Source: CBDFNN01 sp965250215
GTDB taxonomy: Bacteria > Bacteroidota > Rhodothermia > Rhodothermales > DATKEJ01
Assembly: GCA_965250215.1 (NCBI GenBank)
Contig: CBDFNN010000004.1
Span: 434,001 to 498,000 of the forward strand
Direction: 5' to 3'
DNA: 64,000 nucleotides
The stretch's first letter is position 1. Every line of letters starts with the position of its first letter. The position numbers were made by a program, and so were the translations under genes. Below the pieces are notes generated by a model. That model was given only the letters and a program-made list of their open reading frames with translations, was not told the DNA's origin and made no database searches. This document shows positions 44,317 to 53,712 of this stretch, in pieces.

Positions 44317-46308
44317 ATGCGACAACCTACTTTCTTTATAATATCCCTCTTATTGTTAGCCTTAATTGGCTCAAGTGCCCAAGCACAAGACACGGCCTTG
44401 CGCCTTGGAACGCAGATCGACGATTCTCTCGTGACTGGAGAGCTTGATGGCTATTCCTTCGAAGTGGCGAAGGACTACTTCGTAAGAGGAGCAGTGAATC
44501 AGGTCACTGTCGATGTCGTAGTCAAGGTGTTCTCGCCGAGTGGCGAGTTGATCGACGAGATTGATGGACCCGCTCGAGGCTTGGAGGCATTTCAATTCTC
44601 CACCAAGGAAGCAGGTACATTTCGTATCGAAATTAGCCCCTTCGAGGAAGAAGAAGGAAATTACGAAGTTCTTTTGACTGTTTTGGAACCTGTCGCGACG
44701 GATCCGGAAGGCAAGGTGAATCAACTCCTTGCTGCCTACGATGGAGAGACAACACCCGGCGCTGCCGTTTCAGTGTGGCGTGATGGCAAGGCTGTGTTCA
44801 GCAACACCTATGGAATGGCCAATCTCACCTATGGCATTCCTTTTGAGGAAGACACTCGGACGAACATTGGCTCGACCTCCAAGCAGTTTACCGCATTTGC
44901 CGTGATGCTTCTGGTCGACGAAGGAAAGTTGTCCCTTGATGACGACGTTCGTGTACACATCCCCGAACTACCGGACCTCGGTGAAACCGTGACCGTCAGA
45001 AATCTCGTGACTCATACATCGGGATATCGTGAGTTTCTGAATCTTCTCATTATGTCAGGCCGCCGCCTTGATTATGGCGACTACATAGATCGTGCAGAGC
45101 TTATCGATATAGTAAAGAGGCAACCTGCGTTGCAGAACTCCCCGGGAGCCGAATGGAATTACAATAACACGGCCTTCGGCTTGGCAGCTGTTATCGTGGA
45201 ACGGATTTCAGGACAGCATTTCCCGGACTTTATGAAAGAGCAGGTCTTCGAGCCTATCGGAATGCACGACACTGAAGTTCGACGGAGCCCCGACCACACG
45301 GTTCTCAACCGATCTGCGGGATACGCGCCTGACTCAACCGGCGCTTTCGTGGAAAAGCGAGACATAGGCGCCGCAATTGGTGCTGGAGGAATCTATTCCA
45401 CGCTCGCGGATTTACAGTTGTGGGTCGAGAATATCGCCGATCCCCATATTGGAAATAAGGACATTTTCAAGCAAATGATGACGTCCTTTGTTCTGAACAA
45501 CGGAGAGGAGACTGGTTATGGATTCGGCCTATTCATTGACGAGCAGAATGATCTGAGGCGAATTCATCACGGCGGCGCGGACTCAGCACATCGATCAATG
45601 CTCGCCTACTACCCAGAACTGAATGCGGGTGTCACGGCGCAAAGCAATCATGCTGGATTTAATGCTAGCATGGCCTTCGAAATTGCCGAGTACTTTTTTG
45701 AGGAGCTGCAATCAGACGATGAATCTGAATCGACCGACTCATCGGCTGACACCTTCGATCCTAGTCGCTACGATCCTGCATCTTTCGACGAAGTAGTTGG
45801 GAAATACTCTCTTGATGAAGCTCCAGCTTTCATTCTTACATTTTCCAGGGAGGATTCGACCTTCTATACGCAGGCAACGGGTCAGCAGAAGCTTGAAATC
45901 CGCCCCACTTCAGACTCCACTTTTGCATTAATCGTTGTAGAAGCATCGATGACATTTCATCGGAATGCGGAGGGGAAAGTTGATGGCTTGACAATGAACC
46001 AGAACGGACTGCGGCACGCTACGAGGATCGAGGAAACAACAGTAGCATGGACACCGGTTTTGGAAAATTTCGTTGGTCGCTATTTTAGCGAAGAAATAGA
46101 GACCTTTTTTAATCTTATTGTGCAAGACAGCTCCTTGGTAATGCAGCATAGGCGCATCGATGACATGAAGCTAAGTTCGGGAGAGGAGGACGCGTTTACC
46201 TCACAGGCCGGCCAAGTTCGTTTCGAGCGCGATGAACAGAGAAAGGTAGTGAGGATGTTTTTGGCAAACGGAAGAACCCGCGACATCCGCTTCGACAAAA
46301 CAAAATAG
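44317..46308 (+). CDS. Large secreted serine hydrolase with N-terminal PPC-like domain
   Basis: The protein is 663 aa. Residues 1-23 are the signal peptide. Residues about 25-127 form a PPC-like beta-sandwich (GELDGYSFEVAKDYFVRGAV, FSTKEAGTFRIEISPF). The beta-lactamase-like domain follows: GSTSKQFTAFAV gives the catalytic serine and lysine, WNYNNTAFGL the tyrosine, and HHGGADSAHRSM the late H/KxG box. HTSGYREF is the usual lid segment. After about 455 there is an acidic linker and a C-terminal beta-rich domain (from PASFDEVVGKYSL) typical of this branch, with a second YF repeat. Substrate may be a D-amino acid peptide or an ester. It is encoded convergently with the hydrolase next to it. Confidence 0.88.
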   Translation: MRQPTFFIISLLLLALIGSSAQAQDTALRLGTQIDDSLVTGELDGYSFEVAKDYFVRGAVNQVTVDVVVKVFSPSGELIDEIDGPARGLEAFQFSTKEAGTFRIEISPFEEEEGNYEVLLTVLEPVATDPEGKVNQLLAAYDGETTPGAAVSVWRDGKAVFSNTYGMANLTYGIPFEEDTRTNIGSTSKQFTAFAVMLLVDEGKLSLDDDVRVHIPELPDLGETVTVRNLVTHTSGYREFLNLLIMSGRRLDYGDYIDRAELIDIVKRQPALQNSPGAEWNYNNTAFGLAAVIVERISGQHFPDFMKEQVFEPIGMHDTEVRRSPDHTVLNRSAGYAPDSTGAFVEKRDIGAAIGAGGIYSTLADLQLWVENIADPHIGNKDIFKQMMTSFVLNNGEETGYGFGLFIDEQNDLRRIHHGGADSAHRSMLAYYPELNAGVTAQSNHAGFNASMAFEIAEYFFEELQSDDESESTDSSADTFDPSRYDPASFDEVVGKYSLDEAPAFILTFSREDSTFYTQATGQQKLEIRPTSDSTFALIVVEASMTFHRNAEGKVDGLTMNQNGLRHATRIEETTVAWTPVLENFVGRYFSEEIETFFNLIVQDSSLVMQHRRIDDMKLSSGEEDAFTSQAGQVRFERDEQRKVVRMFLANGRTRDIRFDKTK

Positions 46309-46363
46309 GTTCTAGCTTTTCTCAAAAGTAAAGCCCGATTGTCCTCGCAACAACTATCGCGAC

Positions 46364-47266
46364 CTAGTTCCAGCACGAAGAACTCATCCAATCAACAAGC
46401 AATTTTGCCAATTCGATCCTGTGTGCTGAAAACGAGTGATCATCATCCAAAAGAAATTCAGTTAGCTTTTCAGCTCCAGCGTCTTGAAGGGTCTTAACAC
46501 GGGATTTGTGAGTCCATCCGAATGCCCGGGAGGCCGAGATCACTAGTAGAGGAATTTGTGCAATCGAAGGGGCCATATTCTTAAACAAATAAGACTCTTT
46601 CCCGCTGACAACTTCAGCGACTCCACTCGCTGCATCACCATGCAGTGGTCCCCCATCGGCGAAATACCCTCCTTCCCAGTCCTCAACCGCCTCGTTGAAC
46701 TTCTCTTCGTCGCGACTAAGAGTTAGACCAGTTGCGCCGAAATCCCAGCCGTCCAAATTTGCAAAACAAGCAAGGCTAGGGTCTCCCTCCACTGTTTTCG
46801 CCCCTAGAAAACTTCCAAAACTGTGGCCAACGATGCCGACATTATGTGGATCTGACCGGTGTTCGCCGGCCCAAGTGGAATCCCTGACAGTAGCAAGAAC
46901 ATTGGCGACATCCTGAATCGCATTGGCGAAGCCAAAAGTGCCACCACTACCCCAGCTGCCTCGGTAGTGAAAAAACACAACGTTCACTCCTGACCGACGC
47001 ATCGCTTGAGCAAGATCTAGATTCTTCTCGTTTCCGGGAAATCCATGAAGAAGTAGAACAAGCGGGTGTGGTCCCGGGCCATCTGCCAGGTAGATGAGAC
47101 CATTAAGGCGACTATCCTCACTATCGAATCCTAGCTCCATCATTGCCGGTGGATACTCCGTATCAACAACTTCCGGATCCTCAACGACTGCGTTCGTGAC
47201 TTGGCGAGATTGGGCCGTGACTGACGTTAGGGTCAGCATGAGGACAACTAAGATGAGGGACTTCAT
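46364..47266 (-). CDS. Secreted alpha/beta hydrolase (copy 1 of a duplicated segment)
   Basis: The protein is 300 aa with a signal peptide ending TAQS. The oxyanion-hole strand is LLLHGFPGNEKN, the nucleophile elbow is GHSFG (GIVGHSFGSFLG), and the catalytic histidine is in DDDHSFSAHR. The cap region contains WEGGYFADGGPLHGD. This fold fits acyl- or peptide-cleaving hydrolases of the S9/dienelactone type. Residues 54-118 are identical to the paralogue at 51576, apart from isolated changes elsewhere. The gene lies antisense between the serine hydrolase and the LRR gene. Confidence 0.85.
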   Translation of the reverse strand: MKSLILVVLMLTLTSVTAQSRQVTNAVVEDPEVVDTEYPPAMMELGFDSEDSRLNGLIYLADGPGPHPLVLLLHGFPGNEKNLDLAQAMRRSGVNVVFFHYRGSWGSGGTFGFANAIQDVANVLATVRDSTWAGEHRSDPHNVGIVGHSFGSFLGAKTVEGDPSLACFANLDGWDFGATGLTLSRDEEKFNEAVEDWEGGYFADGGPLHGDAASGVAEVVSGKESYLFKNMAPSIAQIPLLVISASRAFGWTHKSRVKTLQDAGAEKLTEFLLDDDHSFSAHRIELAKLLVDWMSSSCWN

Positions 47267-47382
47267 TTTGAGGCTTGTTTATAGGGAATAGCTTTTCCGG
47301 CGCAATTCGATCTCCATTCTACGAATCGCCTCCTACTATTGCGGCACTCGGTAACAATTATTCGTGTATAAGAAATGTATCA

Positions 47383-47458
47383 CAATCATCAAGCCAATTT
47401 AACGACAAAACGCCCTCATGGCTTTGGCCGGGGGAAGCAGTAAGAAGCATTTTAACCC
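47383..47458 (+). pseudogene. Remnant of the TolB-like gene 3' end
   Basis: The segment reads QSSSQFNDKTPSWLWPG in frame and matches the tail of the TolB-like protein (SSSQFNDTTPSWLRFE). One extra base breaks the original stop, after which the DNA still resembles the bases beyond that stop. It lies directly beside the duplicated hydrolase segment. Confidence 0.78.
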
Positions 47459-47620
47459 AACTTGCGCAGCAGACTCGGAGGTCAAGTCTATCGCCAAATC
47501 TATGAATTGCAAAAAAATAGTCTACTTTGTTGTTGTGCACTAAACGGGGGAGCTGCTGTACACGCAAACGCCATGGCTTGCTTGCTACGTTCTATTTTCA
47601 ATTTAAAAAGGAATTTAACC

Positions 47621-49456
47621 ATGACAAATCGATTGAACATCTTGTTGGTGGGACTGATGCTGCTGGTGCCTGCATACACTATGCAAGCGCAGGTCAGCGA
47701 GCAAGACTCGCTGGCACTTGTAGCGCTTTACAATTCCACCGACGGGGCGAATTGGACCGACAATTCGAACTGGCTCACGACGCCGGTGGCGGATTGGAAG
47801 GGTGTTACTGTTGCCGGTGACCGTGTGACGGACCTTAGCCTCCAGGCTAACCAACTCACGGGTACGATCCCGATGGAACTGGGCAATCTTACCAGCCTCA
47901 CCCGACTCAACCTCCAGAATAACCAACTTACGGGCACGATCCCGCCAGAGCTGGGCAGTCTCACCAACGTCACCTTCTTCTACCTCGATTCTAATGAACT
48001 TACGGGCGCGATCCCGCCGGAACTGGGCAATCTCACCAACGTCACGCAACTTTTTATCCATAGAAACCAACTCACGGGTGCGATCCCGCCGGAACTGGGC
48101 GATCTTACCAACTTGATCGACCTGGGCCTCGATACTAATGAACTTACGGGCGAGATCCCGCCGGAACTGGGCAATCTCACCGAGCTCAGCGTCCTGCAAC
48201 TCGGGAACAACCCACTCACAGGCGCGATTCCGCCGGAACTGGGCAATCTCACCAAGCTCACTAGGCTGGACTTCTCGAATAGCGAACTCACGGGTGCGAT
48301 CCCGTCGGAACTGGGCAATCTCACCGAGCTCACCTCACTCAGCCTCAGGACTAACAAACTCACGGGCGCGATCCCGCCGGAACTAGGCAATCTCACCAAG
48401 CTCTTCTGGATCAACCTGTTTAACAACGAACTCACGGGCGAGATTCCGTCGGAACTGGGCAATCTCACCACCCTCACCCAACTTGTAATCCATTCTAACG
48501 AACTCACGGGTGAGATCCCGTCGGAACTGGGCAATCTCAGCAACCTCACCAAGCTGGACCTCAGGACTAACGAAATCACGGGTGAGATCCCGTCGGAACT
48601 GGGCAATCTCATCAACCTCACCCAACTCACCCTCGGGTCCAACGAACTCACGGGCGAGATCCCGTCGGAACTGGGCAATCTCAGCAACCTCACCCAACTC
48701 TTGCTCACGTCGAACGAACTCGCAGGCGAGATCCCGCCAGAACTGGGCAATCTCACCAGCCTCACCTCACTCTCCCTTTCGTTTAATCAACTCACGGGCG
48801 AGATCCCGACGGAACTAGGCAATCTCAGCAACCTCACCTCACTCTCCCTCAGGACTAATCAACTCACGGGCGAGATCCCGACGGAACTGGGCAATCTCAC
48901 CACCCTCACCAGGCTGGACCTCTCGACTAACCAACTCACGGGCGAGATCCCGACGGAACTGGGCAATCTCAGCAACCTCACCAGGCTGGACCTCGACAAC
49001 ACCGCGTTGAGCGGAATGCTCCCCCAGAGCCTGACCAACCTGTCTATGCTCACTGCTTTTTTGTTCAATAACACGAGTCTCTGCGAGCCCGCCGACACTG
49101 ATTTTCAGGCCTGGCTCCAAGGCATTACTACCGTCGTGAGCACGGGCTTGGACTGCACCAACGTCGCCAACGAGGAGGATGCCGACATTCCAGCCACTTT
49201 CGCCCTGAAGGCGAACTACCCCAACCCCTTCAATCCGACGACGCTGATTCGCTATGAACTGCCGCAACAAGCCTCTGTGCAGCTCTCGGTCTACGACGTG
49301 CAGGGTGGGCTTGTGGCGGTGCTCGTTGCTGCGGAGCAGGCGATGGGTCGCTACGAGGTGACCTTTGAAGCGGACGCTTTGCCAAGCGGTGTGTATTTCT
49401 ACAAGTTGGAGGCGGACGATTTCCGAGCGGTGCACCAAATGCTTCTGCTACGGTAA
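47621..49456 (+). CDS. Secreted leucine-rich repeat protein, plant-type repeats, T9SS domain
   Basis: I use ATG 47621 (611 aa) with AAGGA nine bases upstream; the frame extends back to 47462 but the leader there is not protein-like. Residues 1-24 are the signal peptide. Residues about 25-67 form an N-terminal cap (DSLALVALYNSTDGANWTDN), followed by 17 full repeats of 24 residues with the plant-type pattern LTxLxLxxNxLTGEIPxELGNLTN. The last repeats decay into a cap with CEPADTDFQAWL. A sorting domain follows: FALKANYPNPFNPTTLIRYEL, ending SGVYFYKLEADDF...LLLR. Such LRR arcs bind proteins or glycans at the cell surface. The repeats are unusually alike at the DNA level. Confidence 0.92.
   Translation: MTNRLNILLVGLMLLVPAYTMQAQVSEQDSLALVALYNSTDGANWTDNSNWLTTPVADWKGVTVAGDRVTDLSLQANQLTGTIPMELGNLTSLTRLNLQNNQLTGTIPPELGSLTNVTFFYLDSNELTGAIPPELGNLTNVTQLFIHRNQLTGAIPPELGDLTNLIDLGLDTNELTGEIPPELGNLTELSVLQLGNNPLTGAIPPELGNLTKLTRLDFSNSELTGAIPSELGNLTELTSLSLRTNKLTGAIPPELGNLTKLFWINLFNNELTGEIPSELGNLTTLTQLVIHSNELTGEIPSELGNLSNLTKLDLRTNEITGEIPSELGNLINLTQLTLGSNELTGEIPSELGNLSNLTQLLLTSNELAGEIPPELGNLTSLTSLSLSFNQLTGEIPTELGNLSNLTSLSLRTNQLTGEIPTELGNLTTLTRLDLSTNQLTGEIPTELGNLSNLTRLDLDNTALSGMLPQSLTNLSMLTAFLFNNTSLCEPADTDFQAWLQGITTVVSTGLDCTNVANEEDADIPATFALKANYPNPFNPTTLIRYELPQQASVQLSVYDVQGGLVAVLVAAEQAMGRYEVTFEADALPSGVYFYKLEADDFRAVHQMLLLR
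47824..49050 (+). repeat. 72-bp tandem repeats of the LRR region
   Basis: Seventeen 72-bp units follow one another. The segment ATCCCG, three bases, GAACTGGGCAATCTCA recurs almost unchanged in every unit, far beyond what the protein pattern requires. This indicates recent expansion or homogenisation between units. Confidence 0.88.
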
Positions 49457-49725
49457 GCCTCCTGCGGGTGTAAAAGGTCTTTACATCGTAGGTGGGTACT
49501 CAAACTATCTAGGCAGTTCAGGTCAATCATGATAACAGAGAACCAGTCTTAGCTTAAAAGCGAGCTAGAAGACTCGAAGCATAAATCGACAATACCGTGC
49601 TGGTGAATGAAGATCGGCAAGGCCCAAGAGCTTGCTCTATGGCGTAAACTCGGAGTATTCCGAATGCAGCTCAGTTTTTCGTATCGTAAGGGTTCACCAC
49701 TTTCTCAACGAAAACCATCTATATC

Positions 49726-50676
49726 ATGGAGAAGATTGACAGACGAAAATTCTTAGGAAGCTCAGTACTCGGAGCCATCGGAGTTGCAACCATTGGCTGC
49801 GCTGAAGAAAGTCAAGCTACTAACGACAACGACGAAGGGCATGCAGATAGCTCGGCGGCAGTGGGAGCTTCATTCGATAGACCGATTAGTTTTCAATCCT
49901 ACGGAATGCGCAAGGAGATCGAACAAGATTTTCCTGGGACGCTCAAGGCCGTCAAAGACCTAGGTTACGATGGTTTTGAGATGTGTTCTCCTATAGGCTA
50001 TGTGAAATCGGGATTTGGAAATTTGACTCCACTCCCACCGGCAGAAATAAAACAACAAATCGAAGACTCAGGGCTCTTTTGTAAGACAAGTCACTTTGTA
50101 GCGCGAGAACTTATTGAGGATGACCCAGCACAAACGGCAGACTATGCAGCAGCAATGGGACTGAGTGATATCATCATGTCTGGTTCAGGGATCGGGAATG
50201 ATGGAACAGTGGACGACTTTAAGCGATGGGGCGAAAAATGCAATAAGGCAGGGGAGGTGGTAAAAGCCGCTGGACTACGTCTTGGTTATCACAATCATCA
50301 AGTGCTTCCCGTGCTAGATGGCCGCACACAATACGACGTTATCATGGATTCCCTCGATCCTGATTTGATAACGATGCAATTTCAATTCGCTTCGATTAGA
50401 GGTGGGGTCGACATTGAGCACTACTTGAAAAAATATGCAGGCCGATTTTCGTCACTTCACATGCACGACTACAATCCGACGGGTAAAGCTAGACAAGAAG
50501 GAAGACGAGGCGAAATCGTACCTCTCGGCGAAGGCATCGTTGACTGGTCCGCCTGCTTGAAAGCCGCCATGCAAAGCGATATTGCTGATCACGGCTTCAT
50601 CATAGAAATAGAGACGGATCAACCCCTCGACGGTCTAAAGCGGAGCATTAAGTATTTGAAATCCGTCAAGGTCTGA
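49726..50676 (+). CDS. Sugar phosphate isomerase/epimerase-like protein with Tat signal and lipobox
   Basis: The protein is 316 aa. The start IDRRKFLGSSVLGAIG carries a twin-arginine motif (R6, R7) and a lipobox ending at C25 (ATIGC), which indicates Tat export and lipid anchoring. The barrel shows FQSYGMRKE, GYDGFEMCSP, LRLGYHNHQ with metal-binding histidine, MQFQFASIRGG, SLHMHDYNPTG and IIEIETDQPL. Exported proteins of this family often have bound metal cofactors, which explains the Tat pathway. It is a second exported relative of the gene at 29037. A short broken copy is found at 52680-52762. Confidence 0.88.
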   Translation: MEKIDRRKFLGSSVLGAIGVATIGCAEESQATNDNDEGHADSSAAVGASFDRPISFQSYGMRKEIEQDFPGTLKAVKDLGYDGFEMCSPIGYVKSGFGNLTPLPPAEIKQQIEDSGLFCKTSHFVARELIEDDPAQTADYAAAMGLSDIIMSGSGIGNDGTVDDFKRWGEKCNKAGEVVKAAGLRLGYHNHQVLPVLDGRTQYDVIMDSLDPDLITMQFQFASIRGGVDIEHYLKKYAGRFSSLHMHDYNPTGKARQEGRRGEIVPLGEGIVDWSACLKAAMQSDIADHGFIIEIETDQPLDGLKRSIKYLKSVKV

Positions 50677-50717
50677 GATACACGGATTTGACGTCGAAGT
50701 GCTAAAATTGTCGGAAA

Positions 50718-51203
50718 TCATTTCTTCTTCTGTGAGGCTAATTTCCTCGGAGAAGGCTTACCATTTTCGATGAAATACTTCATGTCGTCCAGAATTTCAT
50801 CTGTCGTTTTGCTGACCATCATTCTAATCATTGGGCTAAGCAATTTCCCGAGTAGAGTTAGCTTGAGTGCAGGAGTTATCTGCACTTCTGTCGTATCCGC
50901 ATCGATTGATGTTAACACCATGGTATTGGTCACGTCAGTAAACATTTTGGATTCAAAAACGCCTTTGAAACTATAACTCATCTTGTCGTCGTCATAGGCA
51001 GTGAATTCCTCAGATGCCGTTCCGAAGCTAGTTTCACAAAGTCGGCCTCCAACTGGAGAGCCATCAACAGTCGGCAATTTGTCATTTGCGGTTGAGTGAG
51101 AAACTGCCGTCGCCCAGACGCCAACGTCAGCAAAATCGCGGCCTACAGTCTCCCACACTTTCTCTGCTGACGCGTTGATAGAAACCTGTTTAGAAAATTC
51201 CAT
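50718..51203 (-). CDS. SRPBCC (START-like) family protein
   Basis: I use ATG 51203 (161 aa), which gives the family start MEFSKQVSINASAEKVWETVG; the frame from 51233 adds ten residues. The sequence follows the SRPBCC helix-grip fold: VWETVGRDFADVGVW, then AYDDDKMSYSFKGV and a last helix ending in a basic tail (PSPRKLASQKKK). Members bind hydrophobic ligands and include polyketide cyclases and stress proteins. No ligand can be assigned. It is cytoplasmic and divergently placed from the Tat-isomerase gene. Confidence 0.85.
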   Translation of the reverse strand: MEFSKQVSINASAEKVWETVGRDFADVGVWATAVSHSTANDKLPTVDGSPVGGRLCETSFGTASEEFTAYDDDKMSYSFKGVFESKMFTDVTNTMVLTSIDADTTEVQITPALKLTLLGKLLSPMIRMMVSKTTDEILDDMKYFIENGKPSPRKLASQKKK

Positions 51204-51462
51204 AGTATAATTTAGTTGAAGGTAAACGTGCACAATCTAAGGGTCATGGGCTCCAAATTCGCTCGTTCGAAGAATGAGAATGAAGACTGAATTGAAGATA
51301 GATCAAAGCCTAACGAAATACTCTGACCCCTACTAAATTATTCGATTTGTCCTTTATGGCAAACTTCTTGGGAGTTGTCGAGATCTCGTCACGTGGACTC
51401 ATGGGTGAAGACTTTGCGGCGACGGAGATGGTGACCCTGCTACGCTGCGGCTGGGCTAGTGA

Positions 51463-51496
51463 ATTTGCCCTATGGCGCAATCGTCATAGGGCAAAT
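51463..51496. other. Perfect 12-bp hairpin (within gene-free 51204-51575)
   Basis: ATTTGCCCTATG (51463-51474) pairs perfectly with 51485-51496 around a 10-base loop. There is no T-run on either side, so a classic terminator is unlikely. Position downstream of the hydrolase stop on the minus strand suggests a 3' structural element. No gene is otherwise seen in the 370 bases here. Confidence 0.45.
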
Positions 51497-51575
51497 CTGA
51501 GTCGAATTTTCGATTTGATTCCGGTAGCGGTACGAGCCACTGGCTCTCTCTTTTCCTTTCTAAGACGAGGGAGAC

Positions 51576-52478
51576 CTAGTTCCAGCAGGAAGCACTCATC
51601 CAATCGACAAGCAATTGTGCCAATTCGATCCTGTGTGCTGAAAACGAGTGATCATCGTCCAAAAGAAATTCAGTGAGCCTTTCAGCTCCCGCGTCTTGAA
51701 GGGCCGTCACTCGGGAATTATGATTCCTTCCCTGCGCCCCGGTGGCGGAGATCATTAGTAAAGGAATTTGTGCAATTGAAGGGGCCAAATTTTCAAACAA
51801 ATAGGACTCACTCTCGCGAACAACCTCAGCCACCGCGCTCGCTGCATCTCCGTGCAAGGGTCCCCCTTCGGCGAAATTCCCTCCTTCCCAGCTGGCGACT
51901 AGGTTCTTGTACATTTCTTCGTCGCCGCCTAGACGTAGACCCGCTGCTCCGACATCCCAGCCATCTAAATTTGCAAAACAAGCAAGGCTATCGTCCCTCT
52001 CTACTGTTTTCGCCCCCAGAAAACTTCCAAAACTGTGGCCAACGATGCCGACATTGTTTGCATCTGAACGGTGTTCGCGTGCCCATGTGGAATCCCTGAC
52101 CGTAGCAAGAACATTGGCGACATCCTCAATCGCATTGGCGAAGCCAAAAGTGCCACCGCTACCCCAGCTGCCTCGGTAATGAAAAAACACAACGTTCACT
52201 CCCGACCGACGCATCGCTTGAGCAAGATCGAGGTTCTTCTCGTTTCCAGGAAATCCGTGAAGAAGTAGAACAAGCGGGTGAGGACCCGGGCCATCTGCGA
52301 GGTAGATGAGGCCATTGAGGCGACTGCCCCCACTATCGAATCTGAGCCCCATCATTGCCGGTGGATTGTCAGCATCTACAACTCCCGGATCCATAACGAC
52401 TTGATCCGTGACTTGCCGAGATTGGCCGCTGACCGACGTTACGGTCAGCAAGAGTACAACTAAGATGAGGGACTTCAT
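51576..52478 (-). CDS. Secreted alpha/beta hydrolase (copy 2 of a duplicated segment)
   Basis: The protein is 300 aa and has the same layout as the gene at 46364: signal peptide, LLLHGFPGNEKN, GIVGHSFGSFLG and DDDHSFSAHR. The N-terminal 50 residues and the cap region (DGWDVGAAGLRLGGDEEMYKNL) have diverged most. DNA similarity continues upstream of the ATG for about 130 bp to a common CATCAAGCCAATT. Substrate is unknown. Confidence 0.85.
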   Translation of the reverse strand: MKSLILVVLLLTVTSVSGQSRQVTDQVVMDPGVVDADNPPAMMGLRFDSGGSRLNGLIYLADGPGPHPLVLLLHGFPGNEKNLDLAQAMRRSGVNVVFFHYRGSWGSGGTFGFANAIEDVANVLATVRDSTWAREHRSDANNVGIVGHSFGSFLGAKTVERDDSLACFANLDGWDVGAAGLRLGGDEEMYKNLVASWEGGNFAEGGPLHGDAASAVAEVVRESESYLFENLAPSIAQIPLLMISATGAQGRNHNSRVTALQDAGAERLTEFLLDDDHSFSAHRIELAQLLVDWMSASCWN

Positions 52479-52679
52479 ATTGAGTGGTGTTTATAGGAAT
52501 AGCCTTTCGGGCGCACTTCGACTCCATTCTACGAATCGCCTCCAACTATTGCGATACGCCATGACAAGTATTCGTGTACTTGCAAGTATCCCAAGCATCA
52601 AGCCAATTCCGGACGGGTCTATCGACGGTCAAAAACGACTGCTACGTCCAAGAAATTGAGCTGAAACTGCCGCTTAGTT

Positions 52680-52762
52680 TGCCGTATCGTATCTATTCAG
52701 CGATGGTACTGAGTGATATCATCATGTCGGGTTCAAGTACTTGAAAACGGTCAAGGTCTGAA
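52680..52762 (+). pseudogene. Internally deleted remnant of the Tat-isomerase gene
   Basis: The segment joins three parts of the 49.7-50.7 kb gene: its upstream TTTGCCGTATCGTA-like stretch, the middle GTACTGAGTGATATCATCATG, and the 3' end AAGTACTTGAAAACGGTCAAGG with the stop. Nearly 900 bases are missing, and the last piece is out of frame. Confidence 0.8.
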
Positions 52763-52829
52763 CTCAGGATGTCGTTTCCCGACTCCTGGCTGAGCAATAA
52801 TTCGCTCACTTCCCACAGAATATCGCGCG

Positions 52830-53633
52830 CTAAAAAGAGCCACAGGCCTTTGCCGTAGCTGCGATAACTTGCAAAGCATCTCGACTTCCCTTTGCCTCTC
52901 CCTTCTCGAAATCACCCTCTTCCCGCGCCATCTGATTTGTTACGTGCGCAAAACACACAAGCTTCTTGTTACGCGCCTCCGCAAAAGCATACAGAGCGGC
53001 AGCTTCCATCTCCACGGCCAACACTCCCATATCGCGTGCCTGTTTGATGGCTAGATCCGTCTCGCGGAAAGGGGCATCTGTTGTCCAAGTGGCACCGTTA
53101 TGAACGGGAACGGCGAGCTTGGAAAAGACGCCGCTAAGACTTTCCCTCAAAGCCGCGTTAATATGACAGTAGTCCGACGGAGGTAGATAATGATAACTCG
53201 TGCCCTCATCGCGAATTGCTTTCTCGATAAGTACAAAATAAGGAGGATCGCCTCGATCTACGATTTGACCGGCCGAGGTCATACTAATCAAGAGCCGACA
53301 CCCTGAAACAAAAAGTTGTTCTGCAAGCAACACGGCAAACGAAGAACCTACTGCACAAGCGATTATTCCGAACTTGATTCCCTCGTAATCAAAATCGAAA
53401 AGCTGGGTGTGATAACAAGCCCAGAAGGGATTGCGATGCGCTTTTTTCGAGTTCACAAGATGCTCTAGGATATCTCCGTCTGGGTCGAGAATGCAGACAG
53501 CCGGCACCTCACCCTGCGGGATCATTTGTTGTCGCCGAGCTTCCCGAAGCAAGTTCTCTGGTTGAAAAGCAGAATCTTGGTCAAAAGCTTTGTGTCTCAA
53601 GATGGGAGGGTCTCCTTCCACTGTGTCACTCAT
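52830..53633 (-). CDS. Nucleoside phosphorylase family protein (uridine phosphorylase-like)
   Basis: The protein is 267 aa and cytoplasmic. It shows the phosphorylase family pattern: FGIIACAVGSSFAVLLAEQL, ISMTSAGQIVDRGDPPY, GATWTTDAPFRET (phosphate and base region) and the diagnostic VLAVEMEAAALYAFAEAR, where the glutamate binds the ribose. These enzymes split nucleosides with phosphate to give a base and ribose 1-phosphate. The length fits the family. It stands alone on the minus strand between the remnant region and the DUF900 gene. Confidence 0.88.
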   Translation of the reverse strand: MSDTVEGDPPILRHKAFDQDSAFQPENLLREARRQQMIPQGEVPAVCILDPDGDILEHLVNSKKAHRNPFWACYHTQLFDFDYEGIKFGIIACAVGSSFAVLLAEQLFVSGCRLLISMTSAGQIVDRGDPPYFVLIEKAIRDEGTSYHYLPPSDYCHINAALRESLSGVFSKLAVPVHNGATWTTDAPFRETDLAIKQARDMGVLAVEMEAAALYAFAEARNKKLVCFAHVTNQMAREEGDFEKGEAKGSRDALQVIAATAKACGSF

Positions 53634-53712
53634 AGATTATTTCTCTTGATCTCCCGGAAATCTGGCGACTAGTGGCAAGAGCTTAGCGGGACACCTTTTG
53701 AGCCTGAACAGA

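Noticed and set aside
47462..47620. Extension of the LRR gene to an upstream start
   Set aside because: The extra 53 residues are not signal-like (QKNSLLCCCALNGG) and cover the non-coding remnants. The ATG at 47621 has a good ribosome binding site and signal peptide.
47980..48765. A long minus-strand frame of 261 codons, and several other overlapping frames in the LRR gene
   Set aside because: The products repeat VRLPSSGGISPVS-like units that are the reverse complement of the LRR repeats. They arise from the repeat DNA and not from selection on the reverse strand.
47824..49050. Possible CRISPR-like array because of regularly spaced near-identical DNA
   Set aside because: The period is 72 bp without variable spacers, and the whole stretch is one coding frame of leucine-rich repeats. 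No cas gene is present.
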